NCBI RefSeq assembly: GCF_026210795.1
Contig: NC_089453.1
Span: 684,501 to 748,500 of the forward strand
Length of the DNA stretch: 64,000 nt
DNA from: Rhizophagus irregularis
Lineage: Eukaryota > Glomeromycota > Glomeromycetes > Glomerales > Glomeraceae
Reading direction: 5' to 3'
This document shows positions 35,314-48,492 of this stretch, piece after piece. Position 1 is the first letter of the stretch. Each line of letters starts with the position of its first letter. The notes under the pieces were generated by a model. That model was not told the DNA's origin and did no database searches. It worked only from the letters and a program-made list of their open reading frames with translations. Position numbers and translations under genes: made by a program.

Positions 35314-35707
35314 ATGAAACGCTTTTTACTGAGTTTTCTTATCGCAATCCTCTTCTCCAGTATCTTAGTTGGAGGAGTTTCCATCCGCCGTAAAGGTACT
35401 ATTTATTTCTTTTCTATCAAGTTCAATCACATCTTGGAAGTAAGGAATGTTTCTTGGAAAAGTTTGTCTAATCTTTCTGTTTTGTATTTATCCAGAGCTA
35501 GCCCGACAACTAAAAAAACGAGGTTAGTAATGTTAAATTACTTTAAAAAGAGTTCTACACATTCTACGATCTATCATGATAACGATATAATGTATTGTAG
35601 GCTGCGGTATAGGTGATTACCATGAACCGAACGGATGTTTATGCGAAGCAGATTTTCACTGTGCGAGTTTTGTTTGTTGCCATAATATATGTGCGGATAC
35701 GTGTTAA
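35314..35707 (+). CDS. Small secreted cysteine-rich peptide precursor, three exons, 71 aa
   Basis: Exons 35314-35395, 35496-35522 and 35601-35707 total 216 nt and join in phase through two clean introns (100 and 78 nt; donors GTACTA and GTTAGT, acceptors TCCAG and TGTAG). Residues 1-22, MKRFLLSFLIAILFSSIL and on, form a classical signal peptide: two basic residues and then a hydrophobic core. A short basic propeptide follows, ending in LKKR, a Kex2-type dibasic site at about residues 34-37. The last ~35 residues carry eight cysteines in the pattern C-x8-C-x-C-x5-C-x4-C-C-x3-C-x3-C, ending on the last cysteine. Such compact disulfide-rich peptides may be knottin- or defensin-like, or act as secreted signals or effectors. 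I cannot assign a family or activity. The third exon holds nearly all the mature peptide and is not an obvious open frame. An upstream TCACGTGA may be regulatory. Confidence 0.82.
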
Positions 35708-36442
35708 CGCTCAGCAAATTGATTCATATTATTAAGCATTTTTAGAGTACAATTGCCGTGCAATTATTCTCATTTATTTCATTGATATTTCCTTTATATG
35801 CTTTAATTTAATTTTCATTTCATTCATTAATTTATTAATTCTCATAGGGAGTGTTATTACATAATATCCATTTGTTATAAGTCTTAACCCTTAATATATA
35901 AAATCTTATGTTACACTATATCCTTTCTTTACCTCCGCCCTAAAATATTACGTAATAAATGTCATTGTTCATTAGTTTTAAATTAATAATCCTAATTTCA
36001 ACGTCTGTGAAATTATATACAAAGAGTATTTTGAGTATTTTTTTTGGGACAAATTATTTTTTTTAATAAACAAGTTGACCCAAAGTTAGCATTTGTAAAA
36101 ATTTAGCATTTCTTTACATATTTTTTTACATTGTTTTATTGTTTTATTTTACACGATTATAAAACTTTTTGCACTTCGACATTGTTTTGTCCGCTAACTC
36201 CGAGAACATTTTATATTATAATTGAATTTGTTGTTAAAGCAGTCATACTACATTATAAATAATTTAAATAATTACTATTAATTATTAATCAATGAGAAAT
36301 CGTTGAAATGTAACATTACTAAAATAAATTGAAATTTGGTCATCGTTAGTTTATAATTAATCATCCGTAATAATAACGAAACATAAATATATTTAATAAT
36401 TATACCGGGGGAAAGAATATTTTTTTTTGCTGTTGGTTAATG
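35708..36442. other. AT-rich 3' flank and intergenic DNA
   Basis: No gene is seen. The usual T- and A-rich sequence follows the stop of the secreted peptide gene. Confidence 0.5.
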
Positions 36443-36946
36443 TTAATCTATCATCAAATCAATTGATATTTCTTGAGTTGCATAACTTAAACGATCATAA
36501 AGTTGCTCTGGGGTAAAAGCATTACAGTACACCAATAAACAATACTTGGCAGGCATGCACTCTTTTCTGGTGTTCTATATTTAGAACACTATCAATTTGA
36601 TCGCCCCATAAAATTCATAGAAAATTTTAAAACTTTATATTTATTTATTGTTACAAATTCCATTAGATAATGATTTTTGCATCAAATCACGAGGTTTAGT
36701 ATATCTGCGCCATCCGCTGCAATATGTTACCACATCAGTGATCTTTACTAATTTTCAACAATTTAAAAAAGCAAAATTAGCCATTTTGCTTCTTATGAAT
36801 ATTGGAATTAACCAATGACTTTTGTCGAATCCTACAAATAAGCAATGATGGTGATACACCAACTCTTGAATAATAATTTTTGCAAATGAATTCGTTTCAC
36901 TCGGTGCGTGTGGCAATTGTGGCATGTCAAAAAGGAATGGCTTCAC
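36443..36946 (-). pseudogene. Possible two-piece relic gene on the minus strand
   Basis: One piece from 36946 to 36755 follows a good acceptor (TTTTTAG) and reads VKPFLFDMPQLPHAPSE then YHHHCLFVGFDKSHWLIP. A second piece at 36567-36443 reads MPAKYCLLVYCNAF then TPEQLYDRLSYATQE and stops at TAA. Both look coding, with mixed composition and few repeats, but no intron joins them cleanly and other frames between them are closed. No family is recognised. I treat it as a broken gene or the 3' end of one with exons I could not place. Confidence 0.3.
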
Positions 36947-38989
36947 CTAAAAATATAAGTAATATGAGCATTACGTAAATCTCGAACTATCAATGGTTGT
37001 ATTACCTAATTGATAAAATCACTTTTATGACCCTTGTGATATGTTTCAATATTTAATTATATACACATTTAATTATATTATGTCATATGACAAACTTTTT
37101 TATAATTTAACTATTCGCTAAAAATAATTTATTGTGAATTTCTAAAAAAAAAATAAATAAATAAATAAAACAATTTTCTAATGATTACATTAGACGGTAG
37201 AGTCGGTTCGATCCGATTTTGGTTTTAAATTATGAAACCGTGAAAAGAATTGAACCGCACACAAAAAAATTTAATGATTTGTACTGTTCAATGCGTACAT
37301 ACATATTTATTTATTTATTTATTTTTAAATTATTTATTTATTTATTAAAAAAAACAAAAGTTGCAATTTTTAATATAAATATCAAAAGCTTCGATCGGAT
37401 CTACCAATTCGGTACTATCCGACAAAATCGGACATGACCGAAAAACATTTGAAATCGCTTATTCATAGTACATTTGCAGTACAGCATTTAATTAAATTTA
37501 TCGCTTGAATTAAAAGTAAAAAAAGAAATTGGGTTTAAAAAAAAAAGTAATAAATATTATTATGATTCTTTGTTCTCTTGTAGTACTAAAAAAATTTTAA
37601 TTCGATATACATGTTGTGTAATACTATAATTCTTTTCCATAACATAGAATTTAACGAATTAATATGTTTCTAAATGTATCAGAAATTATTAATTTAATAA
37701 TATTTTAGAAATTTTTTTTTTTTTTTTTTTTAGACATAATTTATTATTGAACCGATTTTTCTTTGCATAATAATGTTACGAATATTAAGTAATAGGTAAT
37801 CTTTAACTATAATTGCAAATTATCATTTTTCAACTAACCGTAATAGTGTAGTCAATGTTAGTCTAGTCTATTACTGTAATGTTTATAACCATATGTTTTA
37901 TAATATTACAAAAATTTTGATTTTCGGTCGTTATATTCAAAATTAAGGTTTTAACGTAATTATTACTTACGCTCGCAACTTTAACAACAAATATTACTTA
38001 ATCTAATAAAAATAAATAAATTTATAACTCGGTTGAATCATTCATGCAAAACAATTAAAGTATAAATAAAATAAAATTCACGATATGTTCTGTATTCTTA
38101 ATTCATTGAATAGAGATTTTTTTTATGGTAGAATACTAGAGTTAATTTAGTTAATTTTTGAATTTTCCTAGTATTTACACGCATCGGCCGACTAATTGAC
38201 CAATTGGACCATCTGATTTAGGGATATGTATCTAATTTCAAACATGTAGTAAGTATATCATTATTATGTTTAATTAGTAAGAGGATTATCAAGAATTTCA
38301 CGAATTACAATCGATGGAAGTAGAAACTCGTCTAACATTTGTCCATAATTCAACAATTGAGAATTAAGTTAACTTAATGGAGTCAAAAGGGAAGTTATGA
38401 ATAAAATAGAAAAAGGAATTTATTACACAAGCATTTGAATCTGCATAACTAAACTTCAAGTCATTGTGGCGAATGGTTAAAGAAATTTTATAGTAGGGAT
38501 AGATTTGACCCGAAAATATTAGTCATTAGAGAAAAAGAGATAATGGATAAGACACGAGTTCGATTTGTCAAAAATTATTTGTGAGGACACAAATTTAGCA
38601 GGGAGGGGGTGAAGGTTCATAATTCAGGCCAAATTTATGGTGTCGGTCAAAGTTAATAAATTCTTGGCGCTTTACTTAATAAGAATTATGCAAATTACTA
38701 TTGAAATATAACGTGGATTTACTCCATTATATGTGGAAATTATTGGCTCTAAACTTATACTCATTATGAGATATAATAAATACTTGTTATACCGGTGGAG
38801 TAATTGACAAAAAAACCCATAGGTGTATACATAATACCGATGGATAAATGTTTTTGATTCCAAAAGTTCAATGATTTAACTAATTGAGTCTACAAGTGAG
38901 TAATAACTATTAATTACATTCATGAAGAACACATATATATTTACAAAGAATTTTTTTTTTCTTAACTTTTATGTATCTCACGAACTTAA
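36947..38989. other. AT-rich intergenic DNA with an ATTT microsatellite
   Basis: An (ATTT)n run occupies about 37302-37347. GC-richer words such as CGGTTCGATCCGATTTTGG near 37203 and CGATCGGATC near 37391 flank it, possibly ends of a decayed element. No gene is supported. Confidence 0.4.
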
Positions 38990-39720
38990 AATATATAATT
39001 TTCTAGAAAATTGTACCAAGCTCACCATAAAACTGGCATCACAAAAAGGTAATGGGACAAAGAAACAAAACTTGTTATTTCACGTTCTTCATTGGTATAC
39101 TCATATACTCATACCGCGACAGATTTTCCTTCTTGATTTGAATTCTCAAGAGCTATACGACGTCATTTCAACCCGATAATAAACATCATAAAATCCCACA
39201 GTATAAGTGTGGAAGTCTTGTCGATGAACTACGAAATTTTAAACAAGGTTCCAAAGAATCTGTCGAATCTTATGGAAATCGCGTATATGATTTGATTGAA
39301 ATGGTTAATGCCCTATAAAAAAAGTCGGTCCGTTTTTATATTCCATCTTTTTTCGTAAAGGCTCATATTTCCGGAATTAATAACCTTATATCACGGAATT
39401 TATCGAATTATTTACATTTTCCGTGAATGGATCCGGGAAAGGCTCACTTTACGGAGTTTTTACAGAAATAATGGATAAAATTTTTTATAGGGACGTTAAT
39501 AAGACAATGTGTGACGTTAAAAATGGTTGTGAATTTAATTAAAGGGTTAAGAGAATATTATGCGAAGATGTCGTAATGTTAAATCCTGTTACTTTTAATC
39601 AAGCTTTAAAATTTTGCAAAAATTATTGAATCAAAGAAAGAAGTAGTGAAACATAAAGAAAAGGGAAAATATTTTAAAATTAATTTAAAAACTAAGATGA
39701 TTCCTAATATAAAAAGTGGA
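38990..39720 (+). pseudogene. Decayed retroelement gag-like fragment
   Basis: The clearest piece runs from about 39223 to 39318 and reads DELRNFKQGSKESVESYGN then RVYDLIEMVNAL before a stop, a typical retrotransposon capsid (gag) segment. Further pieces follow in other frames: HFRKGSYF-like near 39350, a SGINNLISRNLSNYL-like piece near 39372, and QALKFCKNY/ESKKE near 39600. Stops and frameshifts are frequent. No reverse transcriptase, integrase or LTR was found nearby, so this is an isolated fossil. Confidence 0.55.
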
Positions 39721-39889
39721 ATAAATTCTAGGTAAACGTAGACTCAATTACGGATGGATTCATGAAGTCTCTCCAGGTAACTAAGTTCATACATTATAAA
39801 CTGATTTCATAGGTTTACAATATTCATCTATATTTTTAGATCAATAGAAATAATAGGAATGATTTGTAAGAAATTTTTATTCAAAAACA

Positions 39890-40160
39890 TTTGAAATTTG
39901 ACGCAACATTTTTAATTAAAAATACTTTGAAAAAACGTTTCGCAACATTTTTTCGTTAAATTAATTAAAAAAAATGTTGCGGAAATGTTTTTTTAATTAA
40001 AATTACTTTGAAAAAACGTTGCGATTAAATAAAACTTTTGGTTTAGTCAATTTTCAGGTTTTTAAGGCCTTCACTTTATAATAACATAGAATTTTCTTAT
40101 AAAGTAAATTCAATCAAACATTAAATTTTTTCTTATAAGGTAAATTCAATTAAATATTAG
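39890..40160. repeat. Short inverted and direct repeats
   Basis: Blocks of CTTTGAAAAAACGTT recur at about 39924 and 40011, with CGCAACATTTTT and its inverse AAAAATGTTGCG between. From about 40080 to 40145 a ~47-bp unit, TTCTTATAAAGTAAATTCAAT, occurs two to three times. Confidence 0.6.
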
Positions 40161-41449
40161 AATTTTTTTATAAAATAAATTCATAAATTTATTGCGAAAT
40201 AATCGAAAATTTATAATCCATCGTTATTTCAGTATATAAGCATTACACTATATTACCCAACCTAAGATATTTCACTATATTACACTATTTTACCCAACAC
40301 ATGACATACTACCTTCATATCTTCTCTCTTAAGTCTTTTCGCACGTGAATAAATACGCGTTAATGCGCAAAGATATAAAAAAATGAGCCACAGCGATTAT
40401 ATCACAAAACATTCCAACAACAAAAACTTTAAACCATGGACATCACATAAAAAAACTTGCAATTAAGAAGAATCGAAAAAAAAACATTAATAAATATTTA
40501 TGCTTAAAAATTTACCAAATCAAATAAAAACATAAATAATAATAAAACAAGAGATAAAATGAAAAGTGAGAAATGAAAATAAAAAATATATATATACATA
40601 TTATAACGAAACAAATAAACAGAATCAAGGTTCGTAAGCCACGATGCTTAGCAATGTGGCAAGGTTGAAATTTTAACAATTTAACAATGACGATGGCTTT
40701 AAAAAGCGGCACAGTTATATATATATTTAAGGCTAAGTAAGATTGATTTTGTTATTACTCATTGTTAGATGGCATGTTATTCTTCAAGTTCGTTATTGTT
40801 AAAATTAATGTGGCTAAAAACTCGAATTGGGGAGTTGATCTATCTAATGTTTCATTGTTGTTTTTTAAACAATTCTTTTATTGCATTAATATCAAATTTC
40901 CTCATACGTAACCAAATATTATTTTTATTTTGATCAATTGAATTTTCTAAAATCCGAACCCTAACATTATTTTCTTTATTTTCTTTTAAAATCATTAAAA
41001 TCATTAAAATCATTGAAATTTTTTTTTTAAAAAAATTCACGTGATAAACATAAAGTCGCGGGATTTAATTATGATTATAATTCTGCAAAAAATTTTTTTT
41101 AAAAAAATAATTAGTTCGGCTGGGGGATACTTTTTAGCGAACAGCTAAGCTTTGTTTTTTTATTTTTTCAACAAAAAAAAAAAATCGCCTCATCAAAGTA
41201 AGCAAGCCTTTTTCAAAGCCTATCATTTGTAATGAGAAGGGAAATGAAGAATATCGAAAGCGAAAAAAAATAGACCGTGAAAATAACCGAAAATTTTCGA
41301 TGAAACAATAATTAAACAGGAATAAATAAAATAAATAATTGAATAGAATTCTTTTTGAGGGCTTTTTTTTAAAAAAGAAATAATTACAAACGAGACTTAA
41401 TTAGGAAATCGGATTATTACTATGATAAACCTATTAAAGTTTATAATGA
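40161..41449. other. AT-rich intergenic DNA
   Basis: No gene is supported. TCACGTGA occurs at 41037-41044 and GCACGTGA at 40341-40348. A-rich minus-strand frames at 40852-41040 have no domain. Confidence 0.45.
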
Positions 41450-41839
41450 TTCCTTAAGGCTTCAAATACTTCAAATACTTCAAATACTTCAAATAATTCA
41501 AATATTTCAAATACAACAATTATAATAATTATAATAATAATTATAATAAAATTGATTAAGAATTTTCGACATGACCGGCTTAGCTATAATAGTTATAATG
41601 ATTCCAAGCCTCGGCAAACCAAAGCCCCCGGCTTACTATGCCTCTTTGGTAATAAGTTAACAATGAATTTCTTTAAAAAAAAAAAAATTATTAAAGTTCG
41701 TTGGCAAACGATTAACTTACAACCGAAAAATCATTATAATAATTTCGATTTGATGAAAAATTCTTCATGTTGCAATTTGTCACCTGCCGATTGGGCCGCA
41801 GTAGGTTCCGATATTTCTAAGCCTAACGCCAAGTCGTAA
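41450..41839 (+). CDS. Possible coding exon or small gene, C-terminal end at 41839
   Basis: A plus-strand frame open from about 41450 to the stop at 41839 starts with an SNT repeat (from a 9-bp tandem repeat), then an isoleucine run. It then has a part with GC-richer codons and mixed residues: RQTKAPGLLCLFGNKL, IIKVRWQTINLQPKNHY, CNLSPADWAAVGSDISKP. No ATG lies at the front; the first internal ATG is at about 41664. The later half looks genuinely coding by composition, but no domain is recognised and I could not find a joining upstream exon. It could be the last exon of a gene with short exons, or a relic. TCACGTGA lies at 41037. Confidence 0.3.
   Translation, partial: FLKASNTSNTSNTSNNSNISNTTIIIIIIIIIIKLIKNFRHDRLSYNSYNDSKPRQTKAPGLLCLFGNKLTMNFFKKKKIIKVRWQTINLQPKNHYNNFDLMKNSSCCNLSPADWAAVGSDISKPNAKS
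41462..41516. repeat. 9-bp tandem repeat TTCAAATAC
   Basis: About six near-perfect copies. In one frame they give a Ser-Asn-Thr repeat. Confidence 0.8.
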
Positions 41840-42508
41840 AGCTAATAATTATCAAGGTTAAAGCCATTAATTCCTTAGTATAATGTATATTAAACAAATA
41901 ATTTCTAATAAACTAAGCACCACGGATATATTTTTTTTTAAATGGCTTTGTTAATTGTTAATTGTTAATTGTTATAATTGTTATAATCGTTAAAAAAAAA
42001 AAAAAATAAGTGGCTTGGTTTGTCACATTGTGTAACATAAGAAGAAAAATACTGCGCAAGATTTTATATCACAAATAATCGTAATTCGTACCAATTAAGT
42101 ACAAATTACACGTTTTTCTTTGAAACTTGACTTTTCGTTATAGAACAAGTGTACAAAAGGTTCAAAACTTGTATTTGTACACAATATAACAAGTTTTAAT
42201 TTATATAAATAAAACTTTACGCGGTAATATCTTGTGATTATTACTAATATTTTTTTGGTTTTTTTTTTGTTTTATTTTTTTTTTTATTTTTTTTTATTTT
42301 TTGACTTTTTTGATTCAAACAAATAACGATTGTTTAAAACTTGTTTGATATATCTTCTAATCTTGAATGGAATTATTAATTGGAATTTTAGAAAAAAAAA
42401 AAAAATTTTTTTCCTTTCTTAAAATGATTTTCTCGTATTCTATTTTCCTTTTCCAAAAAAAAAAAATACCTGTTTATCACCTATTATAACTTACTTCGTT
42501 ATTCTTAC

Positions 42509-42517
42509 TATAAATAG
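42509..42517 (+). promoter_or_regulatory. Candidate core promoter (TATAAATAG)
   Basis: A strong TATA word is followed about 140 nt later by CTCCTCAACAG-GTAATA, which looks like the 3' end of an untranslated exon with a GT donor. This could be the start of a transcript whose coding part I could not identify. Confidence 0.3.
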
Positions 42518-45500
42518 AACGTATATGATTGAATATTATACGTCATTGAAAACTTTGAACTAAACTCAGTTCATATTATTATCAGAAGTTTTTTTTGATA
42601 ACGATTGTGATTAATTCACGGAATGGAATAAAAAAAAAAAGACATCTCCTCAACAGGTAATAATTCTAGAATTTAAACTTGTAATACTTGTAATTATTAA
42701 TAATTGAAGAATTTATAATTTATAAAGTTTTTTTTTTTTTTTTTATTTATTTTAAATTTTTTATTTATTTTAAATTTTTTTTTTAAATATTGTTTATTAT
42801 TTAATAATAAAATAAAGTGGAAGAAAAATATTATGAGAATCTTTACTTTTTTTTCTTTTTTTTCTTTTTTTTTCCTTCCTAAACAAATTAAGTTAATGAA
42901 ATAGATTGTTAAAAAAAAAAAATTTTTTTTTTTTTTTCCTAATCTTGTACGATCATAGTCCGTGAGCCCACATTTACTGATTTTATCAAAAATTAAGATT
43001 ACATTTTTTTATTTTTTGGTAACAATTTTACTAAAATGTTAATATTAAAATTTAAAAAATTTTTTTTATGCGAAAAAATCTAAAAAATTTTTTTTTTTAA
43101 AAAAAAAAAAGCGCCAAAAAGTCTTAAAAGTCTTAAACAACAACCTAACGTCATTACAAATAATACTATTCTTAATAATTATAAATCAATCATTCATTAT
43201 TATTAAACAATTTATTTTATTGGTGTAATTTTAAAAGGGGGAAAAATAAAATCGCGGGAGAAATTTATAAATGATCAGGTTTTATTACTTGAAATAATTT
43301 TAATATATATTCTTTTGTCAATTTTATATATACATATTATAAATATATAATAAAAGGTCGTAGACAATAAAAAAAAAGTTCAACATGATAAAAGACAGGC
43401 TTACAACTCATCGCTTTTGTGTAATAAATGGCGTGCAAAAAAAAAAAATGTACGAGTTTTTTAAAGCCGTAATGGCGTTGATGGCGTGTAAAAATATAAC
43501 GGGTGTGACCGAAAAGTCCCGTGAACTTGAGGATACTGAGTTAATAATGAAAATGATATAATCAGAATTTTTCTTTATTTGATATTTGATAAATAAATCA
43601 TTCATCATTTACTATAAAAATATTGATCATACCTGAAAATCATTTACATTTATTGATCATAAAGTATGAAATTTATGAATAAATTAATTCAAAAGAAAAA
43701 AAAAACTCCTTTTTACTCCGTTGTCAAATCGGAGCTCACAAAGAAAATTATAATGGCGCAGTTATAAACTTAGATTCTGAGCCAGCACTGAGTCAAATTT
43801 AATTACACTAATTTTTTTTTTTTTTTTAATAAATAAAAAAAAAAAATTAAAAATTAAAGGGAAACAAATTAAAAACTTTTTTTGAATTATAAATATAGTT
43901 CAAATAATTTTTGTGGCATACCACGCGACCCAATAATCAAGAACTTTCTCATTTTTCTATGTGGAAAAACATATTAATAATTTTTTTATCGTTCAAGTTT
44001 CAAGTTTTTTTTTTTTTAAATTTAATGGGTTTTCCTATAATTTTTCTTGAACTAATCATAAAAAACGTCACTCAAAAAGATGTAATTTGTGTACATCCAA
44101 TTAATTTTTTATGGTCAAAATACCTAAAAAGATAGGAATTTTTGGTATATATAAAAAATATTTCACCAAATATAGGTACTAACTATATTAATTGATTAAA
44201 AGAAAAAAAAAACCCCGATATCTATAAATGTATGACGAGATGAAATAGATTAAAGATAACGATTGATTTTCAATCATTCAGGGTTCATTTCAGGGACATT
44301 TATTGATTTTTTTCGTTAGTATCTTTAAAAATATATTAATGTTGTAAAATTTTCCCGCAGATGTCAAATTCTGTCTTTCCCTTTTGTTCTCAAAGATTCT
44401 CAATCTGATTATTTCAATATGTACAACGAAAAATACTAAACTATATTTAATTAAATAAGTTATCCCCTTAAATTGGGGGATACTCTCGAATTTTGGGGAT
44501 TATTAAAATGTAGGCGTAAAAAAAAACTAATTTACCCATAAATTTAAAATTTTATATTGTGTTTAAGAACGCCGTTTGACCCCATTCAAAGATAAAGTTA
44601 TTTCGTTCAACATTTTTTAAGTCTCTTTATCTAAACTGAGTACGAATTTAGGAAGATAAATTGTTGCCACTTAAGAGAATGAAAATCATTTCAAATATAA
44701 AAAATGATTGGTCTATTCTCTATGAGATATAATTTTGTTTTTTTAACGAATGAAAATAAAAAAAGATTGATAACTATTTTGGTTCCTTTGATTTTTTTTT
44801 TAAAAAAAAAAAGATTAAATTTTAATTAATTCAAATAAATAATAAAGTTTAACATAAATGGAAATTTTACCTTTTATTTAGTGATCACAAAATATTGAAC
44901 ACATGATCCATTAAACCTTAATCTTTGACCAATTTTGGGAAAACTTATGGAACGTCATGGGACATCATGGCAACTCTCGTGGGCGCAGTCTCACGCAGTA
45001 AAAAATATGGCTAACATCTAGTACAACCCAAAAATCGGAAGAAAAACCGGCTTTATTAATATGCATTCAATCACTTGTGCATTGGTTTGCATTAAACATG
45101 CAGGTTGTTACATACATTTTCCCCTTTCTCATTATTTTACGGCGTAAAATTATACCTTTTTTTTTTTTTTTACGACAATATTATTGGAATAAAGCGAAGA
45201 AAAAAAGAATTTGAGAATAAAAAATCTAGTGGCGTTTTTATATAGAAACAGGGCAAAAACTAATAATAATTTATAAAATGACGGATATTGTGTAACGAAT
45301 AATCAGATGATTTAATGATACTCTATCAGTTAGTTTGTGTTTTACAAAAATGGGTAAATAAGTTTAGTTGAATGTAAGTAATGGGGAAGAATGGGGAAGA
45401 AGAAAAATGAGAAAAATGAAAAATAATTTTTCATAAATAATTTTTTTTTTTTTTTTTCTCGTCGCAGAGTTTAGTTTTACTATGGTTAAAATCAAAATTT

Positions 45501-46014
45501 ACTAAGCCACAAATTTTGGGCGTTTTTTTTTTACTTGCTTACGTCTTGTTTTGTATGGACCCTGTTTCTTTTTTATTTGCATAATTGTTTTTTGTTATTA
45601 TTATTATTATTATTATTTTCTCTTTTTGAAATAATTTTTTTTTTCCAATTATAATTAATATACAGCTTTATTACATGTCAATAATTTCAATGACCATTCA
45701 TTCCATCCTTATTTTGGTGTAAGCCATTATCCAAACTTTAATTTTATTATCTATCCTTTTGCTTCAACTGAAAAAAAAAAAAATTTTTTTTTTTTCATAA
45801 ATAATTTTTTTTTCCTATCTTGAAAATCAATTTCCGAAAAAGAATGGTACCATACAAAGAAGTGATACTAAGATATTATTCGAATTAGAAGAAGATAATT
45901 AAAAAGGGATTAGAGGAAAAAAAAAAATGAATTTATTGAAAATTTTAGTAAGATTTTTGTAAGCACGCACGTATTTAATAAATAAAATAAATAAAATAAG
46001 TAAATAAATAAATA

Positions 46015-46290
46015 AAAATAAAAATAAATAAAATAAAATAAAATAAAATTGAAATTTTTTTTGTTGTAAATTTTTTTTTTTAAATTTTATTTTTTTTACT
46101 TTGTTTCATTTTATTTTATTTTACTTTATTTTACTTTTACTTTATTTTACTTTACTTTACTTTATTTTATATTCCATTTTATTTTATTTCATTTCATTTT
46201 ATTTTATTTTATTATTTTTGTTTCATTTTCATTTATTTTCATTTCATTTCATTTTATTTTTTTGTTTCATTTTATTTTATTTTTAAACTT
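46015..46290. repeat. TTTTA/TTTCA low-complexity block
   Basis: AAATA repeats at 46015-46048 are followed by long runs of TTTTA, TTTAC and TTTCA pentamers to about 46290. The F/Y/L-only open frame across it is an artefact. Confidence 0.8.
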
Positions 46291-47670
46291 TATTTTAATT
46301 TAAAAAATCATTTCAATTATTTTTTCAATTAAATCCATTATTTCAATTATTATTTTAATTATTTTAATTATTTTAATTGTTTTAATTATTATCAATTATT
46401 TTTTTTTCGAGTAACACTCAAACCTTTTTTTTTTTTAAAACGAAAACAATTATCCTCTTTTTAATTAAGAGAAGAAGTTGAAGTGTTGGTTACTCAAAAA
46501 AAACCTGAGAAACTATAAAAAACTTTTTTTACCAAAATTGTATTAAATATTATTTTTTTTAGTCTTTAATTATATTAGAATTTTTGATAGAAAAATAATC
46601 AAAAATATCAAAATATCAAAATATTTGGTAAATATTTAAATTTGAGACAAATCAAAATTTCATTATCATATTTTGGCAAAAAAAAAAACCGGATGTAAAC
46701 AAAAATAATTATAAGGTTGATCGGCAAATTCGGCAAATATTTATTATTATAAACATTTTAATTCTCTTTTGCATTATAGCAATTAAATTTTTAATTAATA
46801 AAAAATTTATAAAACTGGAAAATATAAAAAATAAATTTCAAATTATATTCGAAAAAGAATGAATTATTTAAAATTAATAACTTCAATGTAAAATTTATTT
46901 TTAATTTTTATTTTTATTTTATAAAAAAAAAAAAAGAAAAGATGAGAGAATAAACAAATATGTAAGGCGTTTATAATGATTCAAAACATCAACGCGAGCC
47001 CTTTGCTACACCAAAGGAACATCAATTATCATTGAAATTTTTTTTTTTTTTGTCTGGATTCTGGATTATGAAATTAGAATGAAATAAAAAAAAATGTATA
47101 TTTCATTTCAATGCACTTAGATATTACGTGTGGGTAGTAAATTTACCAAATTATGAACTTTGTGAATAATTTCTGATACACAGTAAATCAAATGTAACCA
47201 AACAATTCTTAAACCCTTGATAAAGTTTATTGAGGCGCATTAGAAATTGGCGAATCAAGGAGAAAATGATTTAAACGGATTTTTCTTTAAAAAAAATTTA
47301 TTATGCATAAGTAATGTTGTGTGAAAAAAAGGCGTAAAAAAAAAATTTTTTTTTTTTTTTTAAGCTTTTTTTTTCCTTTCATATCCTTTCATTACGAGTC
47401 GTTAAAAAAGTTAATTGATTTTTTTTTTTTCAACGAATACTATTTTTACGGTTATTAACAGAATTGGAAATTATTATCGTCCGAGTTTCCAAAAAATTTA
47501 CGCCAAACGAATTGATTAGCATAATACATTTAAGATTTTGAATAATCCTGCGACGATAAAAAACCCCGAAAACCGGAGTTTATACGGATGTTTCTATGGA
47601 AATAATGATGATAATATTTTAATATTTTAATTCGTATACGGTAATTCGTATACAATTAATTGTAAAAACC

Positions 47671-47840
47671 ATTCATATAACATTTCGTATAACATTCATA
47701 TAACATTCATATAATATTCATATAATTTTCATATAACATTCATATAATATTCATATAATATTCATTTAACATTCATATAACATTCATATAACATTCATAT
47801 AATTTTCATATAATACTCATATAATATCCATATAATATAA
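47671..47840. repeat. ~11-bp tandem repeat CATTCATATAA
   Basis: About fourteen imperfect copies, with variants TTTTCATATAA and TATTCATATAA. Confidence 0.8.
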
Positions 47841-48492
47841 TATTTATATATTATAAAATAACAAACGTGCAATCCATCAATCAATTAAACGATTATAAAT
47901 ATTATTATTTGATGATAAATACCGTATGTGAATGTATGTGAATACTATCTATCTACAGCAGTACTTTTATCCAATCATTCAAAATGTTTCATAGAAATTA
48001 GGAAAATAGTTGATTAATTAATATAATTTATTTTTTTACTCTTTTTAATCTGTAACAATAAATAGCCTCAATTAAAAATTTTCGCGTCATGTCACGCCTT
48101 CTGCCAATTAAAATATTGGAACGTTCTACATACATACATTGTATAAATGAGAATAGTATGGCTCAAATAAACCTTTTATAAAAATTTATATTACCTGCTG
48201 CATGTAAAATTAAGTGTTATAATAATAAAAACTTTCTGCAGGGTATTTATTTTTATTTTTTAAAACGATAAAAAGAATATAATTAATTAAAATCAGTTTA
48301 CCTGAGAAAGTAAGTATTTATTATATTACCATATTTAATAAAATAATTAATAATTTCCTTTTAATACGATTTATGTTCTAAACCTATATTATACAGTTTA
48401 TAAATATTTTTATGCATAATATAATTTTCTTTGCGTTTACAATATTACAATAAAAGCCACTTTTCTACTTAAAGTAGAAAGTTTTATTGTTT

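Noticed and set aside
35079-35384. Minus-strand frame of 101 codons over the secreted peptide start
   Set aside because: The plus-strand exons join in phase to a signal peptide and eight cysteines; the minus frame has no such support.
46101-46286. Frame of only F, Y, L, H, S and I
   Set aside because: Translation of a TTTTA/TTTCA microsatellite.
47671-47840. Possible CRISPR-like regular repeats
   Set aside because: Units are about 11 bp, adjacent, without spacers; a simple tandem repeat in eukaryotic DNA.
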